From Dyella ginsengisoli LA-4 (GTDB lineage: Bacteria; Pseudomonadota; Gammaproteobacteria; Xanthomonadales; Rhodanobacteraceae): DNA of 64,000 nucleotides. Below the pieces are notes generated by a model. The model ran no database searches. It was not told where the DNA came from and worked only from the letters and a program-made list of their open reading frames with translations. Positions 35,799-44,156 of the stretch are shown one piece after another; within the stretch, counting starts at the first letter, position 1; each line of letters starts with the position of its first letter. The DNA is taken from assembly GCF_000334915.1 (NCBI RefSeq), contig NZ_AMSF01000056.1:89375-153374 (forward strand), given 5' to 3'. A program made the translations under genes and the position numbers.

Positions 35799-36900
35799 CC
35801 TCAGCCGATCGGCCTGGTGCGTGCCGCTTGCGGCAGCCTGGATGCTCGCTGCCACGTCGGCGCCGCTGCACGCGCAACTGGCCCCCAGGTTGAGCGCGCA
35901 GGTGTCGCTGGACGAGTTGTCGACCGCGACCGCCGCATTGCCGGCGGACCCGGCGCTGGCTTCCCTGCGATCGCAGCTGCAGGGCATGGCCGACAACCTG
36001 CGCCAGGACGCGGGGAAGGATGCGGACAAGCCGGCCGACCTGGTCGGCGACGCGCTGCGCGGCCGCATCGTGCGGGCACATGCCGCGGCGACCCGGGTGC
36101 GGGCCTACCTGAAGGCCGTGGCCGACTGCCAGGGCGCGGACCGCGCGGCGATGCAGGCGGCGCTGACCCAGGGCGTGAAACTGCTGGCTGCGGCCGAGGG
36201 CGGCGCCAAGGTGGTCCCCGCGGTCGAGGATGTGCAGTCGATGCCGGCGCCGGGGGCGTCGCTGTTCGCGATCCGTGCGGGCGGCGGTCCCCAGGCGTTC
36301 GCCCTGACCGGCAGCGACCTGTTCGACAGCCAGTGCCCGTCTCCGCAGGTCCGTGCGACCGACGCCGGCGGTACCGTGCTGGCCAACCAGCCGATCCTCA
36401 CCGGCGCCTCGCCGGCGCGACTGGAGCTGAAGTGGGCGGATGTCGGCCAGGTGCCTGTCGGCCCCGTTGTCTTGCACGTGGTCGCTCAGCGCAAGGTGTT
36501 CCTGCTCGGCTGTAAGGCCCTGCCCGAGGCCACGGCCGTGGTCGCGGTGGTGCCGGCGACGCAGTACCGCGTCGACTACACCCTGGAGGCGATCTGCCCG
36601 GCGCCGGGCGCCGCCGACCGAGTGGTCGCACTGGGCAAGGGCACGCTGGAACTGGCCGGCGGCGGCGCGAGCGCCGCGCAGAACGTGCCGACCTCCGCGT
36701 GTGCGGAGCCGGCGGCCTATCGTCTCAGCGCATCGGTCAGCGCATCGGGCGGCACGCCGTCTCCGGCCGGGCCTTTCACCCAGTCCGCGCAGGCCTCGAT
36801 CACTGCCGGGTTGCCCGGCGGGTTGACGTTGAGCTGGGATCCTTCCGTGCAGTCGGTGTTCGTCCGTGCCGGAGCGAACACCTGCAAGGGCGTGCGCTAG
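35788..36900 (+). CDS. Uncharacterised secreted protein, third gene of the two-partner locus
   Basis: GTG 35788 overlaps the last 11 bases of tpsA in another frame, so translation is probably coupled. The product has 370 residues with a signal peptide ending at about LHA-Q (residue 30). The mature part begins with an alanine-rich helical region (about 40-140). A beta-rich region follows (about 150-370) with several cysteines (for example in DSQCPSP, LLGCKAL, EAICPAP, TSACAEP and the final NTCKGVR), compatible with periplasmic disulphides. No family was recognised. It could assist TpsA folding, modification or release, or be a co-secreted protein. Confidence 0.8.
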   Translation: MTSSLSRSAWCVPLAAAWMLAATSAPLHAQLAPRLSAQVSLDELSTATAALPADPALASLRSQLQGMADNLRQDAGKDADKPADLVGDALRGRIVRAHAAATRVRAYLKAVADCQGADRAAMQAALTQGVKLLAAAEGGAKVVPAVEDVQSMPAPGASLFAIRAGGGPQAFALTGSDLFDSQCPSPQVRATDAGGTVLANQPILTGASPARLELKWADVGQVPVGPVVLHVVAQRKVFLLGCKALPEATAVVAVVPATQYRVDYTLEAICPAPGAADRVVALGKGTLELAGGGASAAQNVPTSACAEPAAYRLSASVSASGGTPSPAGPFTQSAQASITAGLPGGLTLSWDPSVQSVFVRAGANTCKGVR

Positions 36901-36923
36901 CGTCCCGCCGCAAGGGCGGGACG
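36901..36923. terminator. Hairpin between convergent genes, likely bidirectional terminator
   Basis: Perfect 9-bp arms CGTCCCGCC (36901-36909) and GGCGGGACG (36915-36923) flank a 5-base loop. The hairpin starts directly after the stop of the secreted protein and ends 4 bases before the end of tssA on the other strand. There is no T-run on either side, so efficiency is uncertain. Confidence 0.6.
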
Positions 36924-36927
36924 ATGG

Positions 36928-37974
36928 TCAGAACTCGTCGGTGCCGGAGATCGTGCGCAGCTCGCTGAGGCCACCGGGGGCCAGATCCTGCAGCAGCTCC
37001 GGAAAGCTCAGCCCGACCAGTCGCTGGGCGCGACGCAGCAGGATCGGCAGCGGGCTGGCCGGCTCGTACCTGGCGTAGTACTCGCACAGTTCGTCCAGCC
37101 GGCGACGCACGTCCTCCGGGCTCTGGATGCGACCGGCCGCCACCGCCACGCCACCCGCGGCCGGCGCTGCACCCGTTTCGTCGCCGGCCACGCCCTCCTC
37201 GCCGGGAGCCGCCGTTTCGGGCGTGCGCAGGGCGACCTGCGATTCGAGGAATTTCTTCAGTTCGTAGGCATCGGTGAGCAGCGGCTTGAGGTCGGGTCCG
37301 AGCGTGCCGATGCGGTCGGTGAACAGGGTATCGATCGCCTTGCCCAGGTCGAGGATCTGCGCTGCCGCCTCCAGCGAGCCGGTGAGCTGGCCTTCGTCGC
37401 AGTCCAGGCAGCAGGCCTCGATGTCGGTCATCGACGGCAGCCCCTCGCCATTCTCGTTGCCGGGGACCTTCAGCGTGCCCTGCGCCACCCGCAGGTCGCG
37501 CAGCGAGAAGCGGCCGATCCGCGGCGAGGCGACGAACGGGGTGTTGCGCAGGTAGGCCAGTACGGCCAGCGGGTCGCCCAGCGGCACCACCGCGTTGACG
37601 CGTGCCGTGGGATCGTTGTCGTCCTCGGCGTCGAGCTGCGGGTGCACCGCTTCCCAGAAGTTCTCGAGCAGGCCGTGCACCAGGTCCAGGCCGCGGGCGA
37701 GGCCGGCCAGGCCCTCGGTGCGCAGCCAGGCGGTGGAAAGGTAGGTAGCCACGCGCAGGTCGCGGGTGCGCTCGAACAGGCTGTTGGACAAGGCGATGAC
37801 CTTGTCCCACTCGGGCTCTTCGGCGGCTTTCACCGAATCGCCCATGGCGCGCTCGGCGCGCGGCGCGGCGGCGCGCTCCAGCGCCATGAAGTCGGCGTCG
37901 TATTCCAGGTCGGTGCCGCAGGGGGCGTCCTCGCCCAGGGGCGAGAGGTAGGACGTCAGCAGGTCGTCGGACAT
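36928..37974 (-). CDS. tssA: TssA (ImpA family), T6SS assembly protein
   Basis: This 348-residue protein has an ImpA N-terminal domain, recognisable from LLTSYLSPLGEDAPCGTDLEYD at the start and the LSTAWLRTEGLAGLARGL region near residue 85. A flexible alanine/glycine linker (about 250-285) and a helical C-terminal part (about 290-348) follow. The short length matches TssA forms without a long C-terminal dodecamer extension. TssA primes tube and sheath polymerisation at the baseplate. It is on the opposite strand and 13.5 kb from the other T6SS genes seen here, separated by the two-partner secretion locus, so it must have its own promoter. Confidence 0.93.
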   Translation of the reverse strand: MSDDLLTSYLSPLGEDAPCGTDLEYDADFMALERAAAPRAERAMGDSVKAAEEPEWDKVIALSNSLFERTRDLRVATYLSTAWLRTEGLAGLARGLDLVHGLLENFWEAVHPQLDAEDDNDPTARVNAVVPLGDPLAVLAYLRNTPFVASPRIGRFSLRDLRVAQGTLKVPGNENGEGLPSMTDIEACCLDCDEGQLTGSLEAAAQILDLGKAIDTLFTDRIGTLGPDLKPLLTDAYELKKFLESQVALRTPETAAPGEEGVAGDETGAAPAAGGVAVAAGRIQSPEDVRRRLDELCEYYARYEPASPLPILLRRAQRLVGLSFPELLQDLAPGGLSELRTISGTDEF

Positions 37975-38065
37975 GGGCGGACTCGTCGAGGGTGGGCCAT
38001 GGCGTCGTCCGGCCGGTCGGGACGGACGTCTCCCTCTGTAGTGCGCAAAAACGCTCCCGATCCGG

Positions 38066-40189
38066 TCAGGAGGCCCAGTCCTGCGGCAGCCGGTGTTCGT
38101 CCGGGGTCGGGCCGGGCAGCGGGTAGCGGCTGCGCTCGACCACGTGGGCCAGGGTGTTCACGTTGTCGACCAGGCGGTCGGACAGACGCTCCAGAAGCTC
38201 GGCCGTTGCGGCATCGTCGCTCAGTTCCAGCAGGGCGGCGAAGCTGCGCTGCAGGTCGCGCAGCGGCGGCAACGCCTTCACCGGGCGCTGCTCGCGCAGG
38301 CCCGCCGCGATTGCGTGCAGGGCATCGGCGACCTGGCCGACAAAGCCGGACACCTCGATGTGCTCGGGCAGGGTGGCGCGGTCGTCGATCAGCGCTTCCA
38401 GCGACATCGCGGTACGCGCCAGCCGGTTGCCGTTGGCAAACAGCGATTCGGCCAGCTCCAGCAGCGCCGCCGGCGTGCCGGGCTCGCCGCGCATGCGTTC
38501 GATCGAGGCCTGCGCATTGGTGCGAGCCATGCGCGCGGCCGTACGTGCCTCGCGGTGCGCATCGCGTTGCTCGGTCGCGGCCAGCGCGCGCAGGTAATTG
38601 GCGTAGGCGCCCAGCATCTCGGCCAACGAGGCGCGGGCGCGGGCGCGCTCCCAGGTCGGCCAGAGCACGTAGGCCAGCAGCGCCATCGCGCTGCCCAGCG
38701 CGGTGTTGATCACGCGGTCGATCACCGCATCGGCCGGACTGACGCCCTCGAACGACAGCAGGATCACCACCGTGCCGGTGAGCGCCGCCACCGCCGCCCC
38801 GTAGTGGGCGGTAGCCAGGTAGCGGAAGCCCATGCACAGCACGGCCATCAGCGCGAGGTGCGCCCATGGCTCGTCCGGGGCCAGCCACAACAGCGCGGTG
38901 GTCAGCAGCAGCCCCAGAACGGTGCCCACCACGCGCAGCAGGCCGAAGTTGAAGGTGGCGGCGAAGTCCGGGCGCAGCACGATGGCCGCGGTCATCGGCA
39001 CCCAGTAGCCATGCGGCAGCTGCATGTGGCGCGCGACCGCCCAGGCCACGCCCAGGCATGCGGCGCTGCGCACGGCATGGCGGAAGGCCACCGAGTGCGG
39101 GGTGAGGTTGGCGCGCAGGGTGGCCAGCGGCGAGTGCCCGCGCAGCGCGGCCGGCAGCGGTGTCTCGGCGGCGGCCGCGCGCAGCTCGCCGCGGCTGCCG
39201 GCCCAGTGGGCATTGCGCACGGCGGCGGCCAGCTGGCCGGCCAGGGCGTGGATGTGCACGGTAAGGCCGCCGCTGGCGCGCTCGTCGTCGAGCAGGGTGC
39301 GTTCGCTGGCGCGCAGGCCCTTGAGCGACTGCTCGGCGCGCTCCGGCGCATCGCCGGTTTCCAGCGCCTCGGCAATCGCGCCCAGCACCAGGGCCGCGTC
39401 CTCGCGGAAGATCGCATGTACCGCCGGGTTGCTGCGCAGCTCGGCCATCGCGGTGAGTTCCAGGCGGATCCGCTCGGCCAGTTCCAGCAGCACCCCGAAT
39501 GCCTCCATGGCACGTCCGCGGGCGTGATGGCGGCCAAGCAGGGTGGTCTGCAGCGTGGTCATCGCCTCGGTGAGGGCGGGGACGTCGGCGTCGTCATGGG
39601 CCTGCTGCCGCGCCAGTTGCGCCAGTCCGCGGTAGACCCCGGCCAGCGCCTGACGCTCGGGCCGGTAGCGCTGCAGCGGCCAGGCAGCGATCGAGAACAG
39701 ACCGAGCAGCAGGCCGCCGGCGAAGATCAGCGCCGCGGCCCCCAGTGCCTCCGAGGCCTGTGCCGCCGGCGTGGCGGCGGTGACCACCAGCAGGATGATG
39801 CTGGTCATGCCGACGCGGGCGATGTCCACGCCGAACACCACCAGCAGGCCGCCGAAGAAGCCCAGCCCGGTGGTCGCGGCCAGCATTGGCCAGAACTGGC
39901 CGCCGACCAGCATGCCCAGCAGCGAGGCGAACGAGGCCGCCAGCGCCGCCATCAGCAGGCGCCACATGCGCTGCCGGTACGGCCCCGGCTGGTCGGAGAA
40001 CATCGTGTTGAGCGCGCCGGCGCCCACGCCCAGGCCGATCTCGGTATGGCCGGTGGCCATGCCTGCCGCCAGCGGCAGGATCACGGCGGCGGTGTTGCGC
40101 AGCACCACCCGCAGCGGTACGTCCGGACGCCGCGTACGGGTCAGGCTGTCGATGAGTGACGCGCGAAGCGAGTAGCTGCGGACGGTCAT
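38066..40189 (-). CDS. FUSC-family (YccS/AaeB-like) inner-membrane transporter
   Basis: From ATG 40189 (MTVRSYSLRASL) the protein has 707 residues. It shows two clusters of transmembrane helices: residues about 30-180 (including LGVGAGALNTMFSDQPGPYR and WPMLAATTGLGFFGGLLVVFG) and about 380-520 (HGYWVPMTAAIVLRPDFAAT, LLLTTALLWLAP). Each cluster is followed by a long helical cytoplasmic domain. This duplicated layout is typical of FUSC proteins such as YccS and the AaeB aromatic-acid efflux pump. The PLPHGYWVP-type motif is characteristic of the second half. The substrate is unknown. It stands alone, with its start 103 bases from the end of efpL. Confidence 0.9.
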   Translation of the reverse strand: MTVRSYSLRASLIDSLTRTRRPDVPLRVVLRNTAAVILPLAAGMATGHTEIGLGVGAGALNTMFSDQPGPYRQRMWRLLMAALAASFASLLGMLVGGQFWPMLAATTGLGFFGGLLVVFGVDIARVGMTSIILLVVTAATPAAQASEALGAAALIFAGGLLLGLFSIAAWPLQRYRPERQALAGVYRGLAQLARQQAHDDADVPALTEAMTTLQTTLLGRHHARGRAMEAFGVLLELAERIRLELTAMAELRSNPAVHAIFREDAALVLGAIAEALETGDAPERAEQSLKGLRASERTLLDDERASGGLTVHIHALAGQLAAAVRNAHWAGSRGELRAAAAETPLPAALRGHSPLATLRANLTPHSVAFRHAVRSAACLGVAWAVARHMQLPHGYWVPMTAAIVLRPDFAATFNFGLLRVVGTVLGLLLTTALLWLAPDEPWAHLALMAVLCMGFRYLATAHYGAAVAALTGTVVILLSFEGVSPADAVIDRVINTALGSAMALLAYVLWPTWERARARASLAEMLGAYANYLRALAATEQRDAHREARTAARMARTNAQASIERMRGEPGTPAALLELAESLFANGNRLARTAMSLEALIDDRATLPEHIEVSGFVGQVADALHAIAAGLREQRPVKALPPLRDLQRSFAALLELSDDAATAELLERLSDRLVDNVNTLAHVVERSRYPLPGPTPDEHRLPQDWAS

Positions 40190-40250
40190 GCCGCGTCCGG
40201 ATCCGTCGGGAAGGTCAGCTCCGATTCTGCACCAGCCCCGGTCCATGCGT

Positions 40251-40281
40251 CGCGGTCGCGGCGAATCGCGCCGCGACCGCG
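40251..40281 (-). terminator. Strong hairpin downstream of efpL
   Basis: A perfect 13-bp stem (CGCGGTCGCGGCG at 40251-40263 with its complement at 40269-40281) and a 5-base loop lie 11 bases beyond the efpL stop. There is no T-run, but stem strength and position suggest a transcript end or 3' stabiliser. Confidence 0.65.
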
Positions 40282-40292
40282 TCAGCCAACGC

Positions 40293-40856
40293 TCAGGCGC
40301 GGCCGCCGAACTCGCCGGTGGTGGTGTTGACCCACACCTTCTCGTCGTTGGTGATGTACTCGGGCACCTGGATCTCGATACCGGTGTTGAGCTTGGCCGG
40401 CTTGGTGCGCTTGGTGGCACTGGCGCCCTTCAGCTCCGGCGCGGTGTCGACCACGGTCAGCATCACGCTGGTGGGCACCTGCAGGCCGACCGGCGCGTCG
40501 TCGATCAGCTGCACGTAGTAGCCCTCCAGCTCCTCGACGATGTAGCCGGCGTTGTCGCCGACCAGCTCGGGGCTGAGCAGGTACTGGGTGTAGTCCTCGG
40601 TGTCCATGAACACGAAGGCCTCGCCGTCCATGTAGGAGAAGGTGGCGGCGCGGCGCACCAGGTCCATCTCCTTCAGGTCGTCGTCGGCGCGCAGGCTGAG
40701 GTCGAACTTGCGACCGCCGGGGATCGAATACATGGTGAAGCGGAAGGTGACGTTGCCGCCACGCGCAGTGGGCGAGCTGCGCTCGATGTCGCGCACCTGG
40801 TAGACGGTGCCGTCGTGCTCGACCACGTTGCCTTTCTTGACGTCGGAAGCTTTCAT
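40293..40856 (-). CDS. efpL: EfpL (YeiP), elongation factor P-like protein
   Basis: This 187-residue three-domain EF-P paralogue binds stalled ribosomes. The loop that carries the modified lysine in true EF-P here reads SPTARG (residues 28-33) with Arg32 at the tip, the signature of EfpL/Yei[16 protein letters not shown] in the middle and [15 protein letters not shown] near the end are also typical. EfpL relieves stalls at polyproline and other motifs without needing lysine modification. It is flanked by a strong hairpin downstream and by a long inverted repeat upstream of its start. Confidence 0.93.
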   Translation of the reverse strand: MKASDVKKGNVVEHDGTVYQVRDIERSSPTARGGNVTFRFTMYSIPGGRKFDLSLRADDDLKEMDLVRRAATFSYMDGEAFVFMDTEDYTQYLLSPELVGDNAGYIVEELEGYYVQLIDDAPVGLQVPTSVMLTVVDTAPELKGASATKRTKPAKLNTGIEIQVPEYITNDEKVWVNTTTGEFGGRA

Positions 40857-40861
40857 GGGTC

Positions 40862-40973
40862 AGGAGTGAGTCAATAGGAGTGAGAGGTGAGAGAAGAGCA
40901 AAGGCGTGCGGAGAAGAGGGGGGCGAGCGGTTCCTCTCGCTCCTCACTCCTCTCCACTCACTCCTCGCTTATT
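40862..40973. repeat. Long imperfect inverted repeat of GAGTGAG-type motifs between the SDR and efpL genes
   Basis: The left arm (about 40862-40894, AGGAGTGAGTCAATAGGAGT onward) pairs with the right arm (about 40935-40970), whose complement reads GCGAGGAGTGAGTGGAGAGG onward. About 32 positions align with a handful of mismatches. The arms are built from repeated GGAGTGAG units and enclose about 40 purine-rich bases. The repeat separates the dehydrogenase stop from the efpL start. It may be a dispersed palindromic repeat or an unusual terminator/leader. Confidence 0.75.
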
Positions 40974-41736
40974 TCGGCTGCAACCGCACCGCGCCATCCA
41001 GGCGGATGGTCTCGCCGTTGATGTAGCGGTTGGTGAGGATGAAGGCGACGGTGGCGGCGAACTCTTCCGGCTTGCCCAGGCGCGAGGGGAACGGGATCGA
41101 GGCGGACAGCGACTCCTGCACCGCCGGCGGCATGCCGTCGACCATCGGGGTCCAGAAGATGCCCGGCGCGATGGTCGCCACGCGGATGCCGAAGCGGGCC
41201 AGCTCGCGGGCCATCGGCAGGGTCATGCCGACCACGCCGCCCTTGGAGGCCGAGTACGCGGCCTGGCCGATCTGGCCCTCGTAGGCGGCCACGCTGGCGG
41301 TGTTGATGATCACGCCGCGCTCGCCGTCTTCGCCGGCCTCGTTGCCCTGCATCAGTGCCGCGGCGGCCTTGGCCACGTTGAAGCTGCCGACCAGGTTCAC
41401 CATCACCGTGGTCTGGAACTGCGACAGCGCCATCGGGCCTTCCTTGCCCAGCACGCGGCCGGCGCCGAGGATGCCGGCGCAGTTCATCACCATGTTCAGG
41501 CCGCCCATCGCCTCGCGCGCGGCGGCGACGTTGGCGGCCACGCCGTCCTCGCTGGTGACGTCGGTGCGGTAGAAGCGCGCGCCGTTGCCCAATGCCTGGG
41601 CGGCCTGCTGGCCCTTGTCCTCGTTGACGTCGAACAGCGCCACCTGCGCGCCGTGCGCGACGAGGTGCTGGGCGACGGCGTGGCCGAGTCCGGAGGCGCC
41701 GCCGGTGATGACGGCCTTGACCTGATCGAGCTGCAT
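40969..41736 (-). CDS. Short-chain dehydrogenase, 3-hydroxyacyl-CoA dehydrogenase type II-like
   Basis: This 255-residue classical SDR has cofactor motif TGGASGLG (11-18), with Asp36 at the end of strand 2 indicating NAD preference. It also has NCAG (85-88) and a catalytic set of Ser148, Tyr161 and Lys165 (YSASK). The overall pattern, including FNVAKAAAALM and APGIFWTPMVDGMP, matches human HSD17B10 and bacterial 3-hydroxyacyl-CoA or 2-methyl-3-hydroxybutyryl-CoA dehydrogenases. That suits branched-chain amino acid or fatty acid degradation, in line with the liu genes 5 kb away. Exact substrate is not deducible. The ATG at 41736 follows a GGGACATCTCC region. Confidence 0.88.
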   Translation of the reverse strand: MQLDQVKAVITGGASGLGHAVAQHLVAHGAQVALFDVNEDKGQQAAQALGNGARFYRTDVTSEDGVAANVAAAREAMGGLNMVMNCAGILGAGRVLGKEGPMALSQFQTTVMVNLVGSFNVAKAAAALMQGNEAGEDGERGVIINTASVAAYEGQIGQAAYSASKGGVVGMTLPMARELARFGIRVATIAPGIFWTPMVDGMPPAVQESLSASIPFPSRLGKPEEFAATVAFILTNRYINGETIRLDGAVRLQPK

Positions 41737-41825
41737 GGAGATGTCCCGAAGCGTTGGAAAACCGCGATTTTAGCCGAGCGGCCGGGGCACCAGCCATGGG
41801 CGGCCGTCGACGGCCGCATGCCGCG

Positions 41826-42398
41826 TCAGCCCGTGCGGGCGATCAGGGTCCGCCAGGCCGGTAGTTCGCGCAGATCACGGAACCGGAGCACCGGCACCGG
41901 CGGATTGGCCGGCTCAGTGAGTGTTTTCTGCCATACGCCGACGTCCCACCACTGGCCCAGCTTGTAGCCGGCTTGCCGCCACACGCCGGCGGGCGCGAAG
42001 CCCATTGCCTCGTGGGCGGCGACGCTGGTCGGGCCGGGCAGGGTGATTACGCCGACGGCCTGGCAGATGCCTTGCAGGCGCAGGGCATCGAGCAGGGTGC
42101 CATAGAGCCGGCGGGCGATCCCGCGGCGTTGCGCATCGGCGCGGACGTAGATCGACGTTTCGGCGATCCAGTCGTAGGCGGCACGTTCGCGGAAACGGCT
42201 GGCATAGGCGTAGGCAAGCACCTCGCCCGCTTCTTCCCAGACCAGCCACGGATACTGCTCCAGCCGCCCGAGCACGCGCTCGCGCATGACCTCGACGCCC
42301 GGCAGCACAGTCTCGAAGGTGGCCACGCCCTCGAGCACGTGCGGGGCGTAGATGGCGTGGAAGGCGTCGGCGTCGGCGCCGGTGGCGACGCGGATCAT
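41826..42398 (-). CDS. GNAT N-acetyltransferase, phosphinothricin acetyltransferase-like
   Basis: This 190-residue GNAT protein has the acetyl-CoA loop RADAQRRGIARRLY (motif A) and the PAT-type features FETVLPG and GYKLGQWWDVGVWQK near the C-terminus. Members acetylate small amines such as phosphinothricin or methionine derivatives. It overlaps the next GNAT gene by 4 bases (stop of that gene at 42395-42397, start here at 42398), so the two are translated from one message. Confidence 0.88.
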   Translation of the reverse strand: MIRVATGADADAFHAIYAPHVLEGVATFETVLPGVEVMRERVLGRLEQYPWLVWEEAGEVLAYAYASRFRERAAYDWIAETSIYVRADAQRRGIARRLYGTLLDALRLQGICQAVGVITLPGPTSVAAHEAMGFAPAGVWRQAGYKLGQWWDVGVWQKTLTEPANPPVPVLRFRDLRELPAWRTLIARTG

Positions 42399-42871
42399 GC
42401 CAGTGCCTTTTCCATGCAGACGCTGCGTGGGTTGGCATGGTGCTCGCCGAACGGCGGGCAGCGGCGGTAGCCGGCACGCTCGTAGAGTTCCAGCGCCTCG
42501 GCCTGCGCGGTGCCCGCCTCCAGGCGCACCAGCCGGCCGCCAAGCCGGCGGATATGGCGCTCGATCGCCTCCAGCAGCTGCTTGCCCAGGCCCAGGCCGC
42601 GGCAGGCGGGCAGCACGTACATGCGCTTGACCTCCATGTAGTCGCCCTCGTCGATGCAGGCGCCGCAGGCCACCGGTTCGCCATCCACGCGCGCGGTGAG
42701 CAGGCTCACCCCGGGACGCTGCAGCGCGGCCAGCGACACCGGCTCGATGTTGCCGGTGGGATGCAGTTCGGCGAGGTAGCCATCGCTGGGTTCGATCAGC
42801 GGGCGCAGCTCGGGCAGGCTCGGATCGTCGATGCGGAATTCCAGGCGGGGCGGCAGGGGCTCGTCGCTCAC
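42395..42871 (-). CDS. GNAT-family N-acetyltransferase
   Basis: GTG 42871 overlaps the stop of the YdeI-like gene and gives 158 residues; a longer reading from 42913 would run inside that gene. The acetyl-CoA binding segment is VLPACRGLGLGKQLL (Q/RxxGxG/A type). An RLEAGTAQAEALELYERAGY region follows, typical of GNATs in the MarR/PhnO-like group. The substrate is unknown. It is the middle gene of a tightly overlapping three-gene unit with the YdeI-like gene and the PAT-like gene. Confidence 0.85.
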   Translation of the reverse strand: MSDEPLPPRLEFRIDDPSLPELRPLIEPSDGYLAELHPTGNIEPVSLAALQRPGVSLLTARVDGEPVACGACIDEGDYMEVKRMYVLPACRGLGLGKQLLEAIERHIRRLGGRLVRLEAGTAQAEALELYERAGYRRCPPFGEHHANPRSVCMEKALA

Positions 42872-43467
42872 TTCATGTACTTCCAGTTGCGGTGCTTGCC
42901 CTCGGCCAGCCACTCCAGCGTGGTGGCCAGGCGCTTGCTGCGGGTGGCGTCGGTTTTCGCGTCGGCGATCCAGTCGGTGTACTCGCGCTGTGCGCTGGGG
43001 CTGAACGCGTCGAAGTGCTTCTTCGCCGCGGCATGCTTCTTCAGGGCAAGCGCGTTGGCCAGGTCATCCGGTATCGCAGGCGGCGCCTTGGCTTTGGGCG
43101 TCTTCGCCGGTGCCGCGGCTGCGCCGTCGTCGATCCGCCGCGCGGCCGCCTTCACCGCAGCGGTCAGCTCGCGCTTCGGCGGCAGGTCGCCAATCGCGGT
43201 GAGCTTGCCGTACTGGCCCATGCCGTCGGTGTCGTCCGCGCCGGCTTCGGCCCGCGCACGCCAGAAGCCGAAACTGCAGTGCTGCTTGAATGCCGCCATC
43301 ATGCACAGCGGCCGTCCCCGGTATTCGAAGAACGGCATGCGCCACTTCAGCGTTTCGGTCGCCTCGGGACAGGCCGCATGCACCACGGCCCGCAGGTGTT
43401 CGAGTACCGGCCGTGCGAACGGCGCGGCGCTGGCGATGTAGTCGTCCACGCGGGAATCGGTGCTCAT
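42868..43467 (-). CDS. YdeI/OmpD-associated (OmdA-like) protein with DUF1801 domain
   Basis: This 199-residue cytosolic protein has an N-terminal DUF1801 domain (about 1-110, with EATETLKWRMPFFEYRGRPL). A basic alanine/lysine linker leads to a C-terminal YdeI/OmdA domain (about 135-199, FDAFSPSAQREYTDWI and DATRSKRLATTLEWLAEGK). The family is widespread and its biochemical role is poorly known; it has been linked to stress and antimicrobial-peptide tolerance in enterobacteria. It is first in a three-gene overlapping unit with two acetyltransferases. Confidence 0.88.
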   Translation of the reverse strand: MSTDSRVDDYIASAAPFARPVLEHLRAVVHAACPEATETLKWRMPFFEYRGRPLCMMAAFKQHCSFGFWRARAEAGADDTDGMGQYGKLTAIGDLPPKRELTAAVKAAARRIDDGAAAAPAKTPKAKAPPAIPDDLANALALKKHAAAKKHFDAFSPSAQREYTDWIADAKTDATRSKRLATTLEWLAEGKHRNWKYMK

Positions 43468-43480
43468 GGCTCGCCTCCGT

Positions 43481-43969
43481 CTACAGCTCCCGCAGAAAGA
43501 AGCGGTCGCAGCTGAAGTGCCCGGTGCCGCCCATCGGCTCGCACAGCGGTTTGAAGCCGCTGCGCAGGTACAGCGCCTGGGCCTGGTCCATGCCGGTGAG
43601 CGTCTCCAGGTAGCAGCGGGCGAAACCGTGGTCGCGCGCCGCGTCGAGGCAGCGCTCCATCATCGCGCTGCCGGCGCCGATGCCACGCGCCTCGGGCAGG
43701 AAGTACATCTTGCGCAGCTCGCACACGTCGGCCTCGCCGCCGTCCAGCGGGGCGATGCCGGCGCCTCCGATCACTCGGCCGTCGCGCTCCACCACGAAAT
43801 AGCTGCAGCGCGGCTGCGAGTAGGCCTGGTACATCGTGTCCACTTCGGCATCGTGGATCGCGAAACCGGGGCCGTCGGCACCGAACTCGGGCATGACCGC
43901 ACGGATGATGGCGGCTACCGCCGGATTGTCTTCGGGAACGATGGGGCGGATCAGGAAGCCGGAGGGCAT
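43481..43969 (-). CDS. GNAT-family N-acetyltransferase
   Basis: From ATG 43969 (MPSGFLIRPI) the protein has 162 residues. It carries the GNAT core with CELRKMYFLPEARGIGAGSA (motif A), CYLETLTGMDQAQALYLRSG (motif B) and a C-terminal CDRFFLREL. The pattern resembles the YjgM/putative acetyltransferase group. An upstream extension to 44272 is open but overlaps the divergent Nudix gene and is not needed. It lies 13 bases beyond the start of the YdeI-like gene and could lead that transcript. Confidence 0.85.
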   Translation of the reverse strand: MPSGFLIRPIVPEDNPAVAAIIRAVMPEFGADGPGFAIHDAEVDTMYQAYSQPRCSYFVVERDGRVIGGAGIAPLDGGEADVCELRKMYFLPEARGIGAGSAMMERCLDAARDHGFARCYLETLTGMDQAQALYLRSGFKPLCEPMGGTGHFSCDRFFLREL

Positions 43970-44156
43970 GGCGCGCGCTGGATGGTCTTGGGGGACAAGG
44001 ACGACAGTCTGCAGTAACCGCGATGTCGAGGAAAAGCCGTCTTTCGTCACAGGGGCCGGTGGCGCGCTGTCCGGTCCGAGGCGCGCGCATCCGCCACGCT
44101 TGAGGGCACGGACGGGGAAGCGCAGAGTCCGGCAGGCCAGTCCTGGAGTCCCGAGC

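Noticed and set aside
40190..40420. N-terminal extension of the FUSC protein
   Set aside because: The extra residues overlap efpL in antisense, and the ATG at 40189 begins the conserved part of the protein.
40856..40973. The GAGTGAG array as a CRISPR or tandem repeat
   Set aside because: Units are short, variable and arranged as an inverted repeat without spacers of uniform size.
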